35,685 bases of DNA from Teratosphaeria epicoccoides (lineage: Eukaryota; Ascomycota; Dothideomycetes; Mycosphaerellales; Teratosphaeriaceae). A model generated the notes under the pieces. The model did no database searches and was not told the origin of the DNA. It saw nothing but the letters and a program-made list of their open reading frames with translations. Location: the NCBI GenBank assembly GCA_021401465.1, contig JADDMT010000211.1, positions 1 through 35,685 of the forward strand, written 5' to 3'. How positions within the stretch are numbered: position 1 is the first letter of the stretch; each line of letters starts with the position of its first letter. The position numbers and the translations under genes were made by a program. Below are positions 1 through 10,443 of this stretch, in pieces.

Positions 1-144
1 TAAACTCGTCTCCGCATTGCAGACATGGGATCCACGAAAACGAAACCACCACCATAAGACGCAATCACTCAAACACACTCCACCACACAGCTGGATCTTC
101 CCGTGGCTGCCATACCTGCCACCCTACATGTACAGACAGCCAAG

Positions 145-3100
145 ATGAAGCAGCGCTTCTCCTCGCTCGATGTCCGAGTCATCGCCCACGAGCTGTCCAC
201 CTCGCTCGTCTCCCTCCGTCTGGCAAACGTGTACGATCTGTCCTCACGCATCTTCTTACTCAAATTCGCAAAGCCCCATCATCGACAACAGCTGCTCGTA
301 GACTCGGGCTTCCGCTGTCATTTGACGGCTTTTGCGAGGGCGACTGCTGCTGCTCCCTCCTCCTTCGTCGCCCGATTACGGAAGTTCATCAGGACGAGGA
401 GATGTACGAAAGTGCAGCAGATCGGCACCGACAGGATCATCGAGATCCAATTCAGTGACGGTCAGTATCGATTGTTTCTGGAATTTTACGCGGGTGGCAA
501 CATCGTGCTCACGGATGCCAAGTTGACCATCCTTGGTCTGCTGCGAAATGTGAGCGAGGGAGCAGAGAATGAGCAATATCGGCTCGGTCTGAAGTATGAT
601 GTGTCATTGCGGCAAAACGTCGACGGGGTGCCAGACCTGACCAAGGAGCGGGTGCGGAATGGACTGCAGAAGGCAATCGAGAAGCAGGAGGCCGAGGCAG
701 CAAAGCCGGGCAAGAAAGTCAAGAAGAAGAGTGGCGATGCTTTGCGTAAGGCACTGGCAGTGACGACGCATGACTTCCCGCCTGTCCTGCTCGATCATGC
801 ATTACATGTCACCGGCTATGATCGTAGCATTGACCCCAAGGAGGTGATCGCGAGCGAAGATCTATTGGACAAGCTGATGATCGCATTGCAAGAGGCTCAG
901 AAGACGGTGCAGGAGATCATGAGCGCCGAGCAGGCAAAGGGCTTCATTCTAGCGACGCGTGGCAAGACATCGCAGCCAGCTGAAAGCGGCGAATCAGACC
1001 CGAATGCTGGCCTGATGTACGATGACTTTCATCCGTTCAAGCCCGCCCACCTAGCGCAAGATTCATCCATCATATTCCTGGAGCACGAGGGATTCAATAA
1101 GACCGTGGACGAGTTCTTCTCGTCACTCGAAGGCCAGAAGCTGGAAAGTCGGTTGCAGGAACGAGAAGACCAAGCCAAGAAGCGCATTGAAGCCGCTCGG
1201 CAAGAACAGGCGAAGCGCATTGACGGTCTGCAGCAAGTGCAGGAAACGAATGTTCGCAAAGCGCAAGCGATAGAGGCCAATGTTGAACGTGTGCAGGAAG
1301 CTATTGATGCTGTCAATGGCCTCATCGCCCAAGGGATAGATTGGGTCACCATCGACCGCCTCATCGAGCAGGAGCAGAGCCGGCGCAACGTCGTAGCCGA
1401 GATGATCAAGCTGCCGTTGAAGCTCAAAGAAAACACCGTCACGCTCTTGCTGTCGGAGTACGAGGAGCCAGAGGAAGAGGCCTTCGTGGATGAGACAGAT
1501 TCGGAGGCATCTGACAGCGAGGATGAAGACGACACACAACATTCAGCGAAGCAGTCGACACCGCAGGACAAACGACTGGCAATTGACATCGATCTGGCAG
1601 AGTCGCCATGGTCAAATGCCAAGCACTATTACGGGCAGCGTCGCACTGCGGCCGAGAAGCAAGTGAGGACGGCGCAAGCATCTGAGCAGGCGCTGAAGAG
1701 CACCGAGAAGCGCGTCATGGCCGACTTGAAGAAGGGTCTCAAGCAGGAGAAAGAGGTGTTGAGGCCTGTGAGGAAGCAAATGTGGTTCGAGAAGTTTATC
1801 TACTTCATCTCGTCAGATGGCTACCTCGTACTGGCAGGTCGCGATGCGCAGCAGAACGAAAATCTGTACCGAAGGTATCTGCGCAAGGGAGACGCCTACG
1901 TCCATGCAGATCTCCACGGCGCGGCATCTGTGGTCATCAAGAACGATCCGACGACGCCCGAGGCACCAATCCCACCGTCTACGCTCGCACAAGCTGGCAA
2001 TCTGGCGGTTTGCACAAGCTCTGCGTGGGAGAGCAAAGCCGTGATGAGTGCTTGGTGGGTCAACTCGGATCAAGTCTCAAAAACAGCGCCAACGGGCGAG
2101 TATCTGAGCACGGGAGGGTTCATGATCCGGGGCAAGAAGAACTACCTGCCGCCCGCTCAACTGCTGCTTGGCTTTGCAGTGCTTTTCCGCATAAGTGAGG
2201 AGTCCAAGGCCAGACATGTGAAGCATAGGCTGAAGGATGCCGAAATTCCTAGTGCTGCTGCGTCGGAGCCAACGGGTATTGAGGCTGCGCCCGAGACCGC
2301 AGACGATGACGACGACGACGATGATGATTTCCCCGATGCACACGCAGGAACTGCGGGCCAGACCGACGAGGATGATGAATTTCCTGATGCGAAAGCCCAT
2401 GGCGCGACTGACGGTGATGCCGATGATGCCGATGATGCCGATGATGCCGATGATGCCGATGATGCCGATGATGCCGATGATGCCGATGATGACGACTTTC
2501 CGGATGCCCATGAGCTCGTGGAGGATGAAGATCATGTCAGAGGGCAGGGTAGTAACCCGTTGCAAAGGAACGGTGCGCCGGAGCAAGTGGCGGAAGACGA
2601 AGAAGGGGGTGAGTGCGGCAGTGACGAAGACGAAGAATATGATACTGCCGGCCACGGTAATGCGCACGGGTCGGCAGCTGATGTGCCATCAAATGCAGGA
2701 CAGCCAGACGACGAAGAGAAGTCGACACTGGACCTCGGAGCGCCAGGCCCAGGTCAGCCTTCTCGAAAGTCATCAGCCAAGGAACGTAAAATCCACCGTC
2801 GAGCTCAAGCCCAAGCGAAAGCTAAGGGTAGGAAGCCAGGCGATGGCAGCGGAGCCCAACCTCGTGGAAAGAAAGGCAAGGCGAAGAAAGCAGCAAAGTA
2901 TGCAGACCAAGATGAGGAAGACCGTGAACTGGCAATGCAGCTCCTCGGCTCCCGTGCAGCACAAACAAAGCGCGAAGCGGACGAAGCTGCTGCCGCAATC
3001 AAAGCTGAAACCGCAGAAGAAGCTCGAGCGCGTCGAAGAGCCCAGCACGAAAAATCCCAACGTGAAGGCCTAGAAGCCGAAGAAATTCGCCGCCTTAACC

Positions 3101-3543
3101 TCGAAGAAGGCGTCGCAGATCTCGACGACGACGAGAACGCCGGACTCACGGCCCTCGACTCCCTCGTCGGCACGCCCCTCCCCGGCGACGAGATCCTCGA
3201 AGCGATCCCTGTCTGCGCGCCCTGGCAGGCGCTGGGGAGGTATAAATACAAAGCGAAGTTACAGCCGGGACAGCAAAAGAAGGGCAAGGCTGTGAGAGAG
3301 ATTATGGGGAGGTGGACGAAGGATTCGAATGACGGGAAAAAGATTGATGCGCAGAGTCAGGACAGTGAGAGGATTTGGCCAAGGGAGGGGGAGCTGATTA
3401 GGGGGTGGAAGGAGGCGGAGGTCATTGGTGTCGTGCCGGTGAGGAGTATGAGGGTTATGATGGCCGGTGGGGCGGCGGGAGAGGGGAAAGGGAAGAGTGC
3501 GAAGGGTGGTGGGAGGGGTGGCAGGGGGTCGAAGAGGAAGTGA
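145..3543 (+). CDS. RQC2: Rqc2/NEMF-type ribosome quality control protein (NFACT family)
   Basis: Intronless, 1132 aa. In known homologues this protein binds 60S subunits carrying a stalled peptidyl-tRNA, works with the E3 ligase Ltn1, and directs C-terminal Ala/Thr tailing. The ATG at 145 gives MKQRFSSLD, the usual NFACT start; an in-frame GTG at 103 is not needed. Asp9 and the pair Asp96-Arg97 match residues required for tailing in yeast and human homologues. The NFACT-N domain covers about residues 1-530. NFACT-R starts near residue 546 with MWFEKF, followed by the GRDAQQNE signature near 565-572 and a YVHADLHGA segment. A long acidic, low-complexity linker (about 700-870) and a Lys/Arg-rich part follow. 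NFACT-C is near 1020-1110, and the tail is Gly/Lys/Arg-rich. Length is normal for the fungal family. Family assignment is secure; the role is inferred from homologues. Confidence 0.94.
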   Translation: MKQRFSSLDVRVIAHELSTSLVSLRLANVYDLSSRIFLLKFAKPHHRQQLLVDSGFRCHLTAFARATAAAPSSFVARLRKFIRTRRCTKVQQIGTDRIIEIQFSDGQYRLFLEFYAGGNIVLTDAKLTILGLLRNVSEGAENEQYRLGLKYDVSLRQNVDGVPDLTKERVRNGLQKAIEKQEAEAAKPGKKVKKKSGDALRKALAVTTHDFPPVLLDHALHVTGYDRSIDPKEVIASEDLLDKLMIALQEAQKTVQEIMSAEQAKGFILATRGKTSQPAESGESDPNAGLMYDDFHPFKPAHLAQDSSIIFLEHEGFNKTVDEFFSSLEGQKLESRLQEREDQAKKRIEAARQEQAKRIDGLQQVQETNVRKAQAIEANVERVQEAIDAVNGLIAQGIDWVTIDRLIEQEQSRRNVVAEMIKLPLKLKENTVTLLLSEYEEPEEEAFVDETDSEASDSEDEDDTQHSAKQSTPQDKRLAIDIDLAESPWSNAKHYYGQRRTAAEKQVRTAQASEQALKSTEKRVMADLKKGLKQEKEVLRPVRKQMWFEKFIYFISSDGYLVLAGRDAQQNENLYRRYLRKGDAYVHADLHGAASVVIKNDPTTPEAPIPPSTLAQAGNLAVCTSSAWESKAVMSAWWVNSDQVSKTAPTGEYLSTGGFMIRGKKNYLPPAQLLLGFAVLFRISEESKARHVKHRLKDAEIPSAAASEPTGIEAAPETADDDDDDDDDFPDAHAGTAGQTDEDDEFPDAKAHGATDGDADDADDADDADDADDADDADDADDDDFPDAHELVEDEDHVRGQGSNPLQRNGAPEQVAEDEEGGECGSDEDEEYDTAGHGNAHGSAADVPSNAGQPDDEEKSTLDLGAPGPGQPSRKSSAKERKIHRRAQAQAKAKGRKPGDGSGAQPRGKKGKAKKAAKYADQDEEDRELAMQLLGSRAAQTKREADEAAAAIKAETAEEARARRRAQHEKSQREGLEAEEIRRLNLEEGVADLDDDENAGLTALDSLVGTPLPGDEILEAIPVCAPWQALGRYKYKAKLQPGQQKKGKAVREIMGRWTKDSNDGKKIDAQSQDSERIWPREGELIRGWKEAEVIGVVPVRSMRVMMAGGAAGEGKGKSAKGGGRGGRGSKRK
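2419..2490 (+). repeat. Coding minisatellite, eight perfect copies of GCCGATGAT
   Basis: Eight uninterrupted 9-bp units inside the RQC2 gene encode an Ala-Asp-Asp repeat in the acidic linker. Because the unit is a multiple of three, copy-number change would alter linker length without a frameshift. The opposite strand reads as a Gly/Ile-rich hydrophobic repeat, which is only a shadow. Confidence 0.95.
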
Positions 3544-4935
3544 GTGGTGTTGAGCTGGGGCTTGGCATGTACGTTTGTCGCTAGCACTGCTTTGCGGATT
3601 ATGGTTTTCACTAGCGATCGGGAGGCTCCAGAAGCACATACGCTGGAGGGAACAGGTGTAAGACATCCGAGCGGCTCCCTTGGCTTTCAGCCTGTCAGCT
3701 TGCCCGGAACAGCCGCCGCCGAGTCTTGTCATTCGTGCATGATGTTAGCCCCGCCTTGCACCGAGAAATCGAGAAGTACACCGGAATCTGGTGTTGCATG
3801 CGGGAGTGATTCGCTTCAGCGCTCGAACATGAGCTTGCTGAAAACCCTGCCGTGGTGTTGGGGGCCTGTTGCTGTGCTGTTCGTACTCTTGTTCTGCGCA
3901 AGATGATCTTGTCAGTGTCGTCGGCTCTGGGTGCGCGTTCTCATGAGAGCCCTGGTGGTCCTCAAGACCGTAAATAGTAAAACCAAGATCGCTCACACAG
4001 CGCTCGAAACACCTCTGCAAGACACCATCGAGGCCTCGGCAAGCCGATGCTGAGGCTAAAGGGACCTGGTAAGCCTGAGGTCGTCGGTAGGATGTCAGAC
4101 ATCCTAAAGATATCGTCGGTTCTCGGCCATGAGGATCCTGCAAGGTGGGCGTGAGCTCCAAGAGAGCGGCTATCTGTGCCTGCATGTGCTGTACACATTC
4201 GCCTGTCAGGGAATCCGGTCCAGCTGACCATCTTGCTAAGGGGGATGATATGTGCGGGCGGACGTCGATGTTGCCAAAGTAACTTACACGTGGCAGCGCA
4301 GCGAGGGTAATCATAGTGATGGCGACCAGGACGTCTGAGGTGATGCAGCAATCGATTCTTTTCCACCAATACATGGATGCTACTGCTTTTCACGACCGCC
4401 GCTAGCCTGTCTCTTCAAAGGCGATCTTGTCAATCCTCAATGCCTTTGATCAGCATCCGCTCGGATGCCTCAGATGATCCTTTAGCCCCCGGTTGGCTCT
4501 CGCGACCTTCTGAGCCTTTCTCCCTGTATTGGACAGAGGAGTCCACGCAAATCAGATCCCACACTTGCACTTCTCGGCTCGAGAACACTCCAGCCCTTCG
4601 GCCTGATTTGGATCACATTATTTCTGAAATCATCCTCAGCAGCCCCAGCTTATGATGTGGCCCTCCCCAAGCTTCCGCTGAGCCACATTGCTTGCTCGGC
4701 CCCTCCCATACGCCTTCGCTTTCCGCAGGCTGCTCTTCCCACACCGCGCTGGACGTCACGAAGGTAGTTCCCCCGGGCCGTCTTGCTGCAAGCAGCTGTC
4801 CGTGAAAGCCTGATTCAGTCCTTTCATTTCTGTCAAGCAGTCGAATACTTGTGGTGGCACGGCGAGGTGCTGCCGGGAATCGCCAGACCGGCTCTGAGAA
4901 GCGCAAAGTCATGCTGAACGCCATCACACGGTTCA
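3544..4935. other. Intergenic stretch, no gene recognised
   Basis: This 1.4-kb stretch follows the RQC2 stop. Several short overlapping frames exist on both strands (the longest about 209 codons on the minus strand, 3745-4374), but none shows a recognisable domain. The minus strand has a GTAAGT near 4280 that could be a splice donor, but no convincing spliced frame results. It probably holds the RQC2 3' end and decayed sequence. Confidence 0.5.
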
Positions 4936-6260
4936 GCACTGCCTTATTGGATCAAGACGGTCGGGCATCCTCGTAGACCCAGGCAAATGCCAATCACCCC
5001 ACGGCTCGACATCGCCCAAACCTTCGTCTAAGATACGTAGTCTGCTCTGAAGAAGGGTGTGGCTTTGGAGATGCTCCAAGTTGACGCAAAAGTGTACGGG
5101 CACGTCGATTACGCTCCGATGGGACGTCTCCCCAACGATATCAAGTTCGTTCAGCCCAACGCGCAGCAGCTCCAAGTCAGTCCAGAGTGATCAAGGCCAT
5201 TAAGTCGGAACCGATGCAAAGAAAGCTCTTGCAAGCTATCGCAGTACTGACACGCCCGAGCGATACTTCTGAAAGCATCTATGTTGTGTGCAGGCAGCGA
5301 CTGTCGACGATCTTAGCACAGGGCAACTTGAGACAAAGCGCCCAAAATCCGCCTCCAATTGTCCAGGCTATGAACCCAACGTTAGCTTGTGAGCGAGTAT
5401 GTCTGCTCTTGAACGCGCCGAGGACTAGCAAAGCTTCATTTGGAAAGCTACCTGTCCAGTCGTCCTCGACCGTTACCAGTAAGATCTCGAGCTTCCCCAA
5501 ATCACTGAGGCAGGTAAGGCCCGCTGTTGGCAAAGCAAGCGCTTGCAGAGAGATATCACCATACCATAGGAGACGACAGCCACGATGGAATTGCAGTTCC
5601 GGTGGCATAAGCTTTGCATGTGCAATACTTGCTGTGGTTGCAAAGAACAGTCCGTTAGTAGACTGGAAGCATCGCTGAATCCCGCGCTGCGAACAACAGA
5701 ATGAGGCACGATGTGGATCGTGTTCATATTGCGCAATGCCGCGAATGCAGATGCCAGCGCGGTGCTATCGGTGCCGAAACGCTCATCATCCGCCCTGTCG
5801 TTGTGCAGCTGTGCAATTGTGCAATACGGCTCGTCTGCTGTGACTTTGGGCCTGACAGGAAGCTGGAGATGATGCGAATCACGCAGGTGCGTAAAGCAGA
5901 GGTCGTCCAGCTCAGCAGAGGCCGTGAGCACAATCCAAACCACGCAGCGGGCGACACGGGATTGCGATGGAACGATGAGCCTCTGCAGTCGCGCTTAACC
6001 CGGATGGACTGCGACCGCTTCGAATGCTAGTCTGCCGGATACGTCGTCCAGCGTGTCGTTGATGGTGCTGGATGTAAGCCTGGGGGCGAAGATGTCACTA
6101 CCTGGCGCATGAGCGAGACGATTGGAACTCCATGCAGGGCTTCTAGGCTTACCTTACCACGACAACACATGCCAAGGGCTCGTCTTCCAGACTCTGCGAA
6201 AACTCCTCACCACATCATGCAGACAGGCTTCTCGCGTGTCGCTCTGGTGTTGACGAAGCG
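4936..6260 (-). pseudogene. Degenerate leucine-rich, F-box-associated-like gene
   Basis: Minus-strand segments look like a leucine-rich protein of the kind seen after fungal F-box domains, but they lie in different frames. From upstream to downstream: a segment at about 6080-5650 containing YCTIAQLHNDRADDERF and TALASAFAAL; a segment at about 5640-5300 containing CLSDLGKLEILLVTVEDD; LQELSLHRFRLNGL near 5250-5200; and LELLRVGLNELDIVG near 5170-5130. Between the last two the frame shifts by one base near 5180-5192 with no possible intron, and an in-frame TAA lies near 5995. A GTAAGG donor near 6156 and a CAG acceptor at 6080 suggest one real ancestral intron of about 77 bp. The stops and shifts are not RIP-like. 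No complete F-box was found, so the family call is tentative. A live gene with assembly errors is the alternative. Confidence 0.4.
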
Positions 6261-6704
6261 CTCGCGAATGATCACCAAGAACTCTGTCAGCAGGGAGGCA
6301 GACCAACCTCGATGTGTCGGCAGGGGCTGCTGCCACGAGGCGCTGACGTTTGGCCGAACGTCCAATCATTGCATGATCGCTCGTCACGCTCCTCGAACGG
6401 ATTGTGGAAGATGCTGGGCCTCGGAACAGAACTGGTGAAGTCTCTCGCGGAGGGTAGAGAAGGGTTGCGTGAAGTTGATTCGAAAGGGCGGTTGCGTGTG
6501 GAACGGATAAAGCTTGCACCTGCGCACCACGAAACAACGCCCAGATGATTAATCCAATCGCCAACGTCTGGAGACGACAATTCCACTCTGCTGATCATCG
6601 GGAGAGTAAGACTCCACCTGCATTCTTTCAAGTTCAGCATGAAATCAGGTTGAATCAACAAGTCCTCAACGACACGACTATTATGCACGAATGCCCCATC
6701 TCCA
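6261..6704. other. Intergenic, 3' flank of the PRP2 helicase gene
   Basis: No coding frame is convincing here. The minus-strand gene to the right ends at 6705, so this stretch should hold its 3' UTR and the upstream region of the degenerate gene on its left. Confidence 0.5.
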
Positions 6705-9700
6705 CTAACCCCCCTTCCCCTTCCATTCCTTCTTATCCGTCCCTCCCAACCCCTCAATCTCCTTTCCCTTATAGTAATGCGGCGCAACCTCCATCAACCA
6801 CTCACTCTTAACAGGCATCACACTCCGCATAAACTCCTTACTCGTCAACACCAGCTCATAGTAAATAACCCACTTCGGCTTGCTCTCCACCAACACCGAG
6901 CTCGGGTGCAGATACACAGTCTGATTATTCTTCACCGTGCGGTACGAGTCACCATTGCGCTGCAGGCGCGCCGCGTTCGGGAAGAAACCAGCTGCCAGTG
7001 CTCGTTGGATGGGAGGGTAGTTGGACTGGCCGGCGCAGGATAGGGTGACTTCGACCCGGTCGCAAAGTTTGACAAGTTGGTCTCGGATGTCGCGGGCGCG
7101 GGTGAGTGAGCGCTGCTGGAGAAAGTTCTCTTTGGCCCACACGAATGAGAAGTCCGAATCCACCCATTGATTCCAGATATTGAGATATGTCCCGTGGTCC
7201 CCGCCCTCTTTGACCGTAAATCTTGACCTCGCCGCATCAGCCTGCAACTTTTTCTCCTTTTGCCTATAGAACAGCGCGGAAGCTTCGCCCAGCATAGCGA
7301 TGATACTCAACACTTCCTCTACACAGCCTTCTTTGTCGGCGGCAAGGACGGCCTTCGCAAGCATGGGGTCTGTGGGGAACTCTGCCATCTGTCGACCAAC
7401 TTTCGTCAATTCGCCTTTGTCGTTCAGAGCGCCAAGAGCGTACAGCTGCTCGAGACTGCGGATAAGCATGTCTGGGGATGGAGGGTCCATGAAATCAAAG
7501 GTGATGAGATCGTTGATACCCAAGGACTTGAGAAGGAGGACGATAGAATTCAAGTTCGTGCGCTGGATTTCAGGTGTCGTTGATTCGGGTAAATCGTTGT
7601 AGTACGCCCATTTAGTGTACAGTCGGAAGCATTTCCCTGGCTGCGTGCGGCCAGCGCGACCAGCCCGCTGATTTGCGGAGGCGCGAGAGATTGGTACGGC
7701 GACCAGAGACTCCATGTTGGTAGCGGGCGTATACCTGTTCTCCTTGACGTAGCCAGGATCGATGACATACACGATATTGTCGATGGTCAAAGACGTCTCC
7801 GCGATGTTCGTGGCAAGCACCACTTTCCTGCATTTTGGCGGCGTCGGGTCGAAAATTTTCTGCTGTAGATCCGTAGGTAAATTGGCATAAATCGGACAGA
7901 TCATCAATTCCGGAGCTGCACTTCCTAGCTTCTTCGCCGTTTCTTGCAGACTTTGCTCGGCCTGTTCGATCTCATCTTGACCTGTCAAGAAGACTAGGAC
8001 ATCGCCGGGCATGGGCTGACTCAGATGAATCTGGAAAACAGTCGTGATAGCTGCAGAGAGGTAATTGGCCTCGGGTTGCATCGAGTAGTTCATCTCCACA
8101 TCGAACGTCCTGCCGGGAATGTTGAGGATTGGCGCGTCATCAAAGAACTCAGAAAACTTCTGCGCATCCAAAGTTGCGGACGAGATCAGCAATTTCAGAT
8201 CCGGTCTGCCTCGCGCGATGTCCTTCACCAAGCCAAACAGAATGTCCGTGTGCAACGTCCGTTCGTGGGCCTCATCAATCATCAGACAGCTGTACCCTCC
8301 CAAGTCCGGCTCGGTCAGGAACTCTCGTAAAAGCATGCCATCGGTCATGTACTTCAGCACGGTCTTATCTGTCGTAGCATCCTCAAAACGAATAGCATAC
8401 CCGACTTCATTCCCAAGCTTGACTCCCACTTCCTCCGCCACACGTGCAGCAACCGACATGGCAGCAACACGTCGAGGTTGAGTGCAGCCGACCTTCTTGC
8501 CGTCCTTGCAATATCCACCTTCGTACAGATACTGCGGCAGCTGAGTGGTTTTTCCCGAACCGGTCTCGCCGACAACAATGAGGACCTGATAGTCATTCAC
8601 CGCCTGCAAAAACGTATCACGGTACTGATACACCGGCAAACTCTTCCTCTTCTCCTCGATCGTCTTCGCCTTTCTCTCCGCCGCAAGCAACTGCTGCGCC
8701 ATCGCTCTCTCCTCCTGGCTTTTCATTGAGCTCAGCGATCCTTGTTGCACCTTGTCGGTCATCCATTTGATCTGCTGCTCCTCATCAAACACATATTCGT
8801 AGTCTCCCTGATTTGCCCTCTCAGCCACCACGATTTGCGCTTTCGTTTTTGCGAGCTGTTCTCGTTCCCATTCCTCATGTTCTGTCACATACCGCTCTCT
8901 ACCCCGATCGTCGCGGTCAACGTACCGCTGATACAAAGCGGACTCCTTCTTTTTCATATCCATCTTTCCCTTTTCCGTAATGTAGTCTTCCGGCATTGCG
9001 TAGCCGTCCACATAATCATCGATATTCTCCCGCTCCTCGGCCAGGCGCAGAGCCTCACGATTTCGCGCAAACTCATCCTTCTCTGCCTTCGTGAGCATGG
9101 GGTTGTTTCGCTCCTCCTCCTCTTCATCTGCGACCTGTTTGCGAAGCAGAACCAGCTCCTGCGCCGACCTCTTCTTCAAGTAATCCTGCCGACTCCTCAA
9201 CCGCAGGTCCGCCATTTCTTTCGCTGACAACTTTCCTGCCTGCGCTCTCCTCTTCGCATCTTCCTCGTCTCTGCGTCCAGACTTGTCTTCCACCAACTTT
9301 CTCGTCGAGTCGTCATTTCGCTTCTGCAATCGCTGTTCGAACTCTTTCCGCTCCCCGCGATCGCGCTCTTCCGGATCCTCGTGCTCTTCTGCCTCTGGCT
9401 CCTTGCTCGGGCTCCGCGAATGCCGTCCGTTGTGGAGTCGTGTGCGCTTGGCGGGTGGAGACGCAAACTCTCCTTCCTCCTCTGCCGCTTCCATCTCCTC
9501 ATCGCCCCACCGATTGTCAAAGTCGCCGCTGTCTCTTCGCCGAATCTTCTTGCTGTGCCTGTCCCGACTTCTCGACCGTCTCCTGTCCCTAACCAATCGA
9601 TGTCGCTCCTTCTCTCTTTTCTCCTGCTTCACTGGCTCGGCTGCCTCTTCCTCCTCTACAGCCATGTCCACCAGCGCATATCTCCTTTTGACCTCCTTCT

Positions 9701-9953
9701 TCGGCGCTGCATTGCTTTTGCCATCATGTCCAAACGAGCTTTTTGACGATACTCGATCGTACAAATGCTCACTGAACCTCCTTAAATCCTCTACATTCCC
9801 CTCCAGCATGCCACTAAGCTTGCCCACCAAATCTGGGGCGCTTTTCGTGCTCTTCGCTGTTTGCACCACGAAGTCGACCATCATCTTGTCGCTGCCGCCT
9901 ACCAGCTTGACTAGATTGTCGGAGACATATGTGTCCAGCTCTTTGGACGACAT
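6705..9953 (-). CDS. PRP2: DEAH-box pre-mRNA splicing helicase, Prp2/DHX16 type
   Basis: Intronless, 1082 aa. Prp2/DHX16 (Cdc28 in fission yeast) uses ATP to remodel the assembled spliceosome just before the first catalytic step. The start at 9953 (MSSKELDTYV) is preferred: 53 upstream in-frame codons do not resemble the family. The N-terminal 430 residues are charged, with an Arg/Ser stretch near 122-140 and Glu-rich helical parts, and PEDYITEKGKM near 321. Motif I is GETGSGKT at 462-469, motif II DEAH at 560-563, motif III SAT at 592-594, LVFLTGQDEIE near 653-663, ATNIAETSLTI near 714, and motif VI QRAGRAGR at 762-769. The helicase-associated C-terminal region ends with EVAPHYYKGKE, as in DHX16. 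The DHX16 resemblance is much closer than to Prp16, Prp22 or Prp43. Nothing is missing. Confidence 0.95.
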   Translation of the reverse strand: MSSKELDTYVSDNLVKLVGGSDKMMVDFVVQTAKSTKSAPDLVGKLSGMLEGNVEDLRRFSEHLYDRVSSKSSFGHDGKSNAAPKKEVKRRYALVDMAVEEEEAAEPVKQEKREKERHRLVRDRRRSRSRDRHSKKIRRRDSGDFDNRWGDEEMEAAEEEGEFASPPAKRTRLHNGRHSRSPSKEPEAEEHEDPEERDRGERKEFEQRLQKRNDDSTRKLVEDKSGRRDEEDAKRRAQAGKLSAKEMADLRLRSRQDYLKKRSAQELVLLRKQVADEEEEERNNPMLTKAEKDEFARNREALRLAEERENIDDYVDGYAMPEDYITEKGKMDMKKKESALYQRYVDRDDRGRERYVTEHEEWEREQLAKTKAQIVVAERANQGDYEYVFDEEQQIKWMTDKVQQGSLSSMKSQEERAMAQQLLAAERKAKTIEEKRKSLPVYQYRDTFLQAVNDYQVLIVVGETGSGKTTQLPQYLYEGGYCKDGKKVGCTQPRRVAAMSVAARVAEEVGVKLGNEVGYAIRFEDATTDKTVLKYMTDGMLLREFLTEPDLGGYSCLMIDEAHERTLHTDILFGLVKDIARGRPDLKLLISSATLDAQKFSEFFDDAPILNIPGRTFDVEMNYSMQPEANYLSAAITTVFQIHLSQPMPGDVLVFLTGQDEIEQAEQSLQETAKKLGSAAPELMICPIYANLPTDLQQKIFDPTPPKCRKVVLATNIAETSLTIDNIVYVIDPGYVKENRYTPATNMESLVAVPISRASANQRAGRAGRTQPGKCFRLYTKWAYYNDLPESTTPEIQRTNLNSIVLLLKSLGINDLITFDFMDPPSPDMLIRSLEQLYALGALNDKGELTKVGRQMAEFPTDPMLAKAVLAADKEGCVEEVLSIIAMLGEASALFYRQKEKKLQADAARSRFTVKEGGDHGTYLNIWNQWVDSDFSFVWAKENFLQQRSLTRARDIRDQLVKLCDRVEVTLSCAGQSNYPPIQRALAAGFFPNAARLQRNGDSYRTVKNNQTVYLHPSSVLVESKPKWVIYYELVLTSKEFMRSVMPVKSEWLMEVAPHYYKGKEIEGLGGTDKKEWKGKGG

Positions 9954-10443
9954 TCTGGCGGCGCGACTGTCGCTCCCGATATGGCACGATAGAAGCGATG
10001 GCGTGGTTGGATATTGGAAAAAGTCATGTTGCGGGCATTCTTCGGTAAGCTGACTCGCACTGCGCATGCGTAAAGCAAGTCTGGCAAATACGTGTAGGAA
10101 TGACCGCTGCATAGCGAATGTGCAGCAAGTTGTGTGGACTTAGTGTGGTCTGAGTGTTCCCTCGGTCGACCAATGCTTGTGTATTCAGTGTTCACTCAAT
10201 GAGTTGACCTCGCGCAATGACGTCTTCATTGCAAACAGCACGAGGGGCGACTGGCGACATTGCCACTGTGTTGATAGGTTGCAGCACTTTGACTCTGCCC
10301 TCCTTCTGGAGCGGGGTGTAGAACACAATCTGGAGCCATTTGACAAGCTCAGCATCATCTCCTCCGACGCCGTGAATCCACACTCAACCCGCTAAACCTC
10401 AGAAATACAAAACGAAAGTCATCTGCCGTTCCAGAATTTCTCC
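9954..10443. promoter_or_regulatory. Intergenic: PRP2 upstream region and ISU1 3' flank
   Basis: 490 bp between two minus-strand genes. It must contain the PRP2 promoter and 5' UTR and the ISU1 3' UTR. I see no clear TATA box or other named element. Confidence 0.5.

Noticed and set aside
103..144. Earlier start of the Rqc2 protein
   Set aside because: The codon at 103 is GTG, and the family begins with MK-x-RF at 145, placing Asp9 correctly.
2077..2667. Minus-strand frame with a long hydrophobic Gly/Ile repeat, looking like membrane helices
   Set aside because: It is the reverse reading of the GATGAT-rich coding repeat in RQC2 and lacks any family match.
3745..4374. 209-codon minus-strand frame as a gene
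   Set aside because: No domain, overlapping frames of similar openness, and the one plausible donor gives no spliced product.
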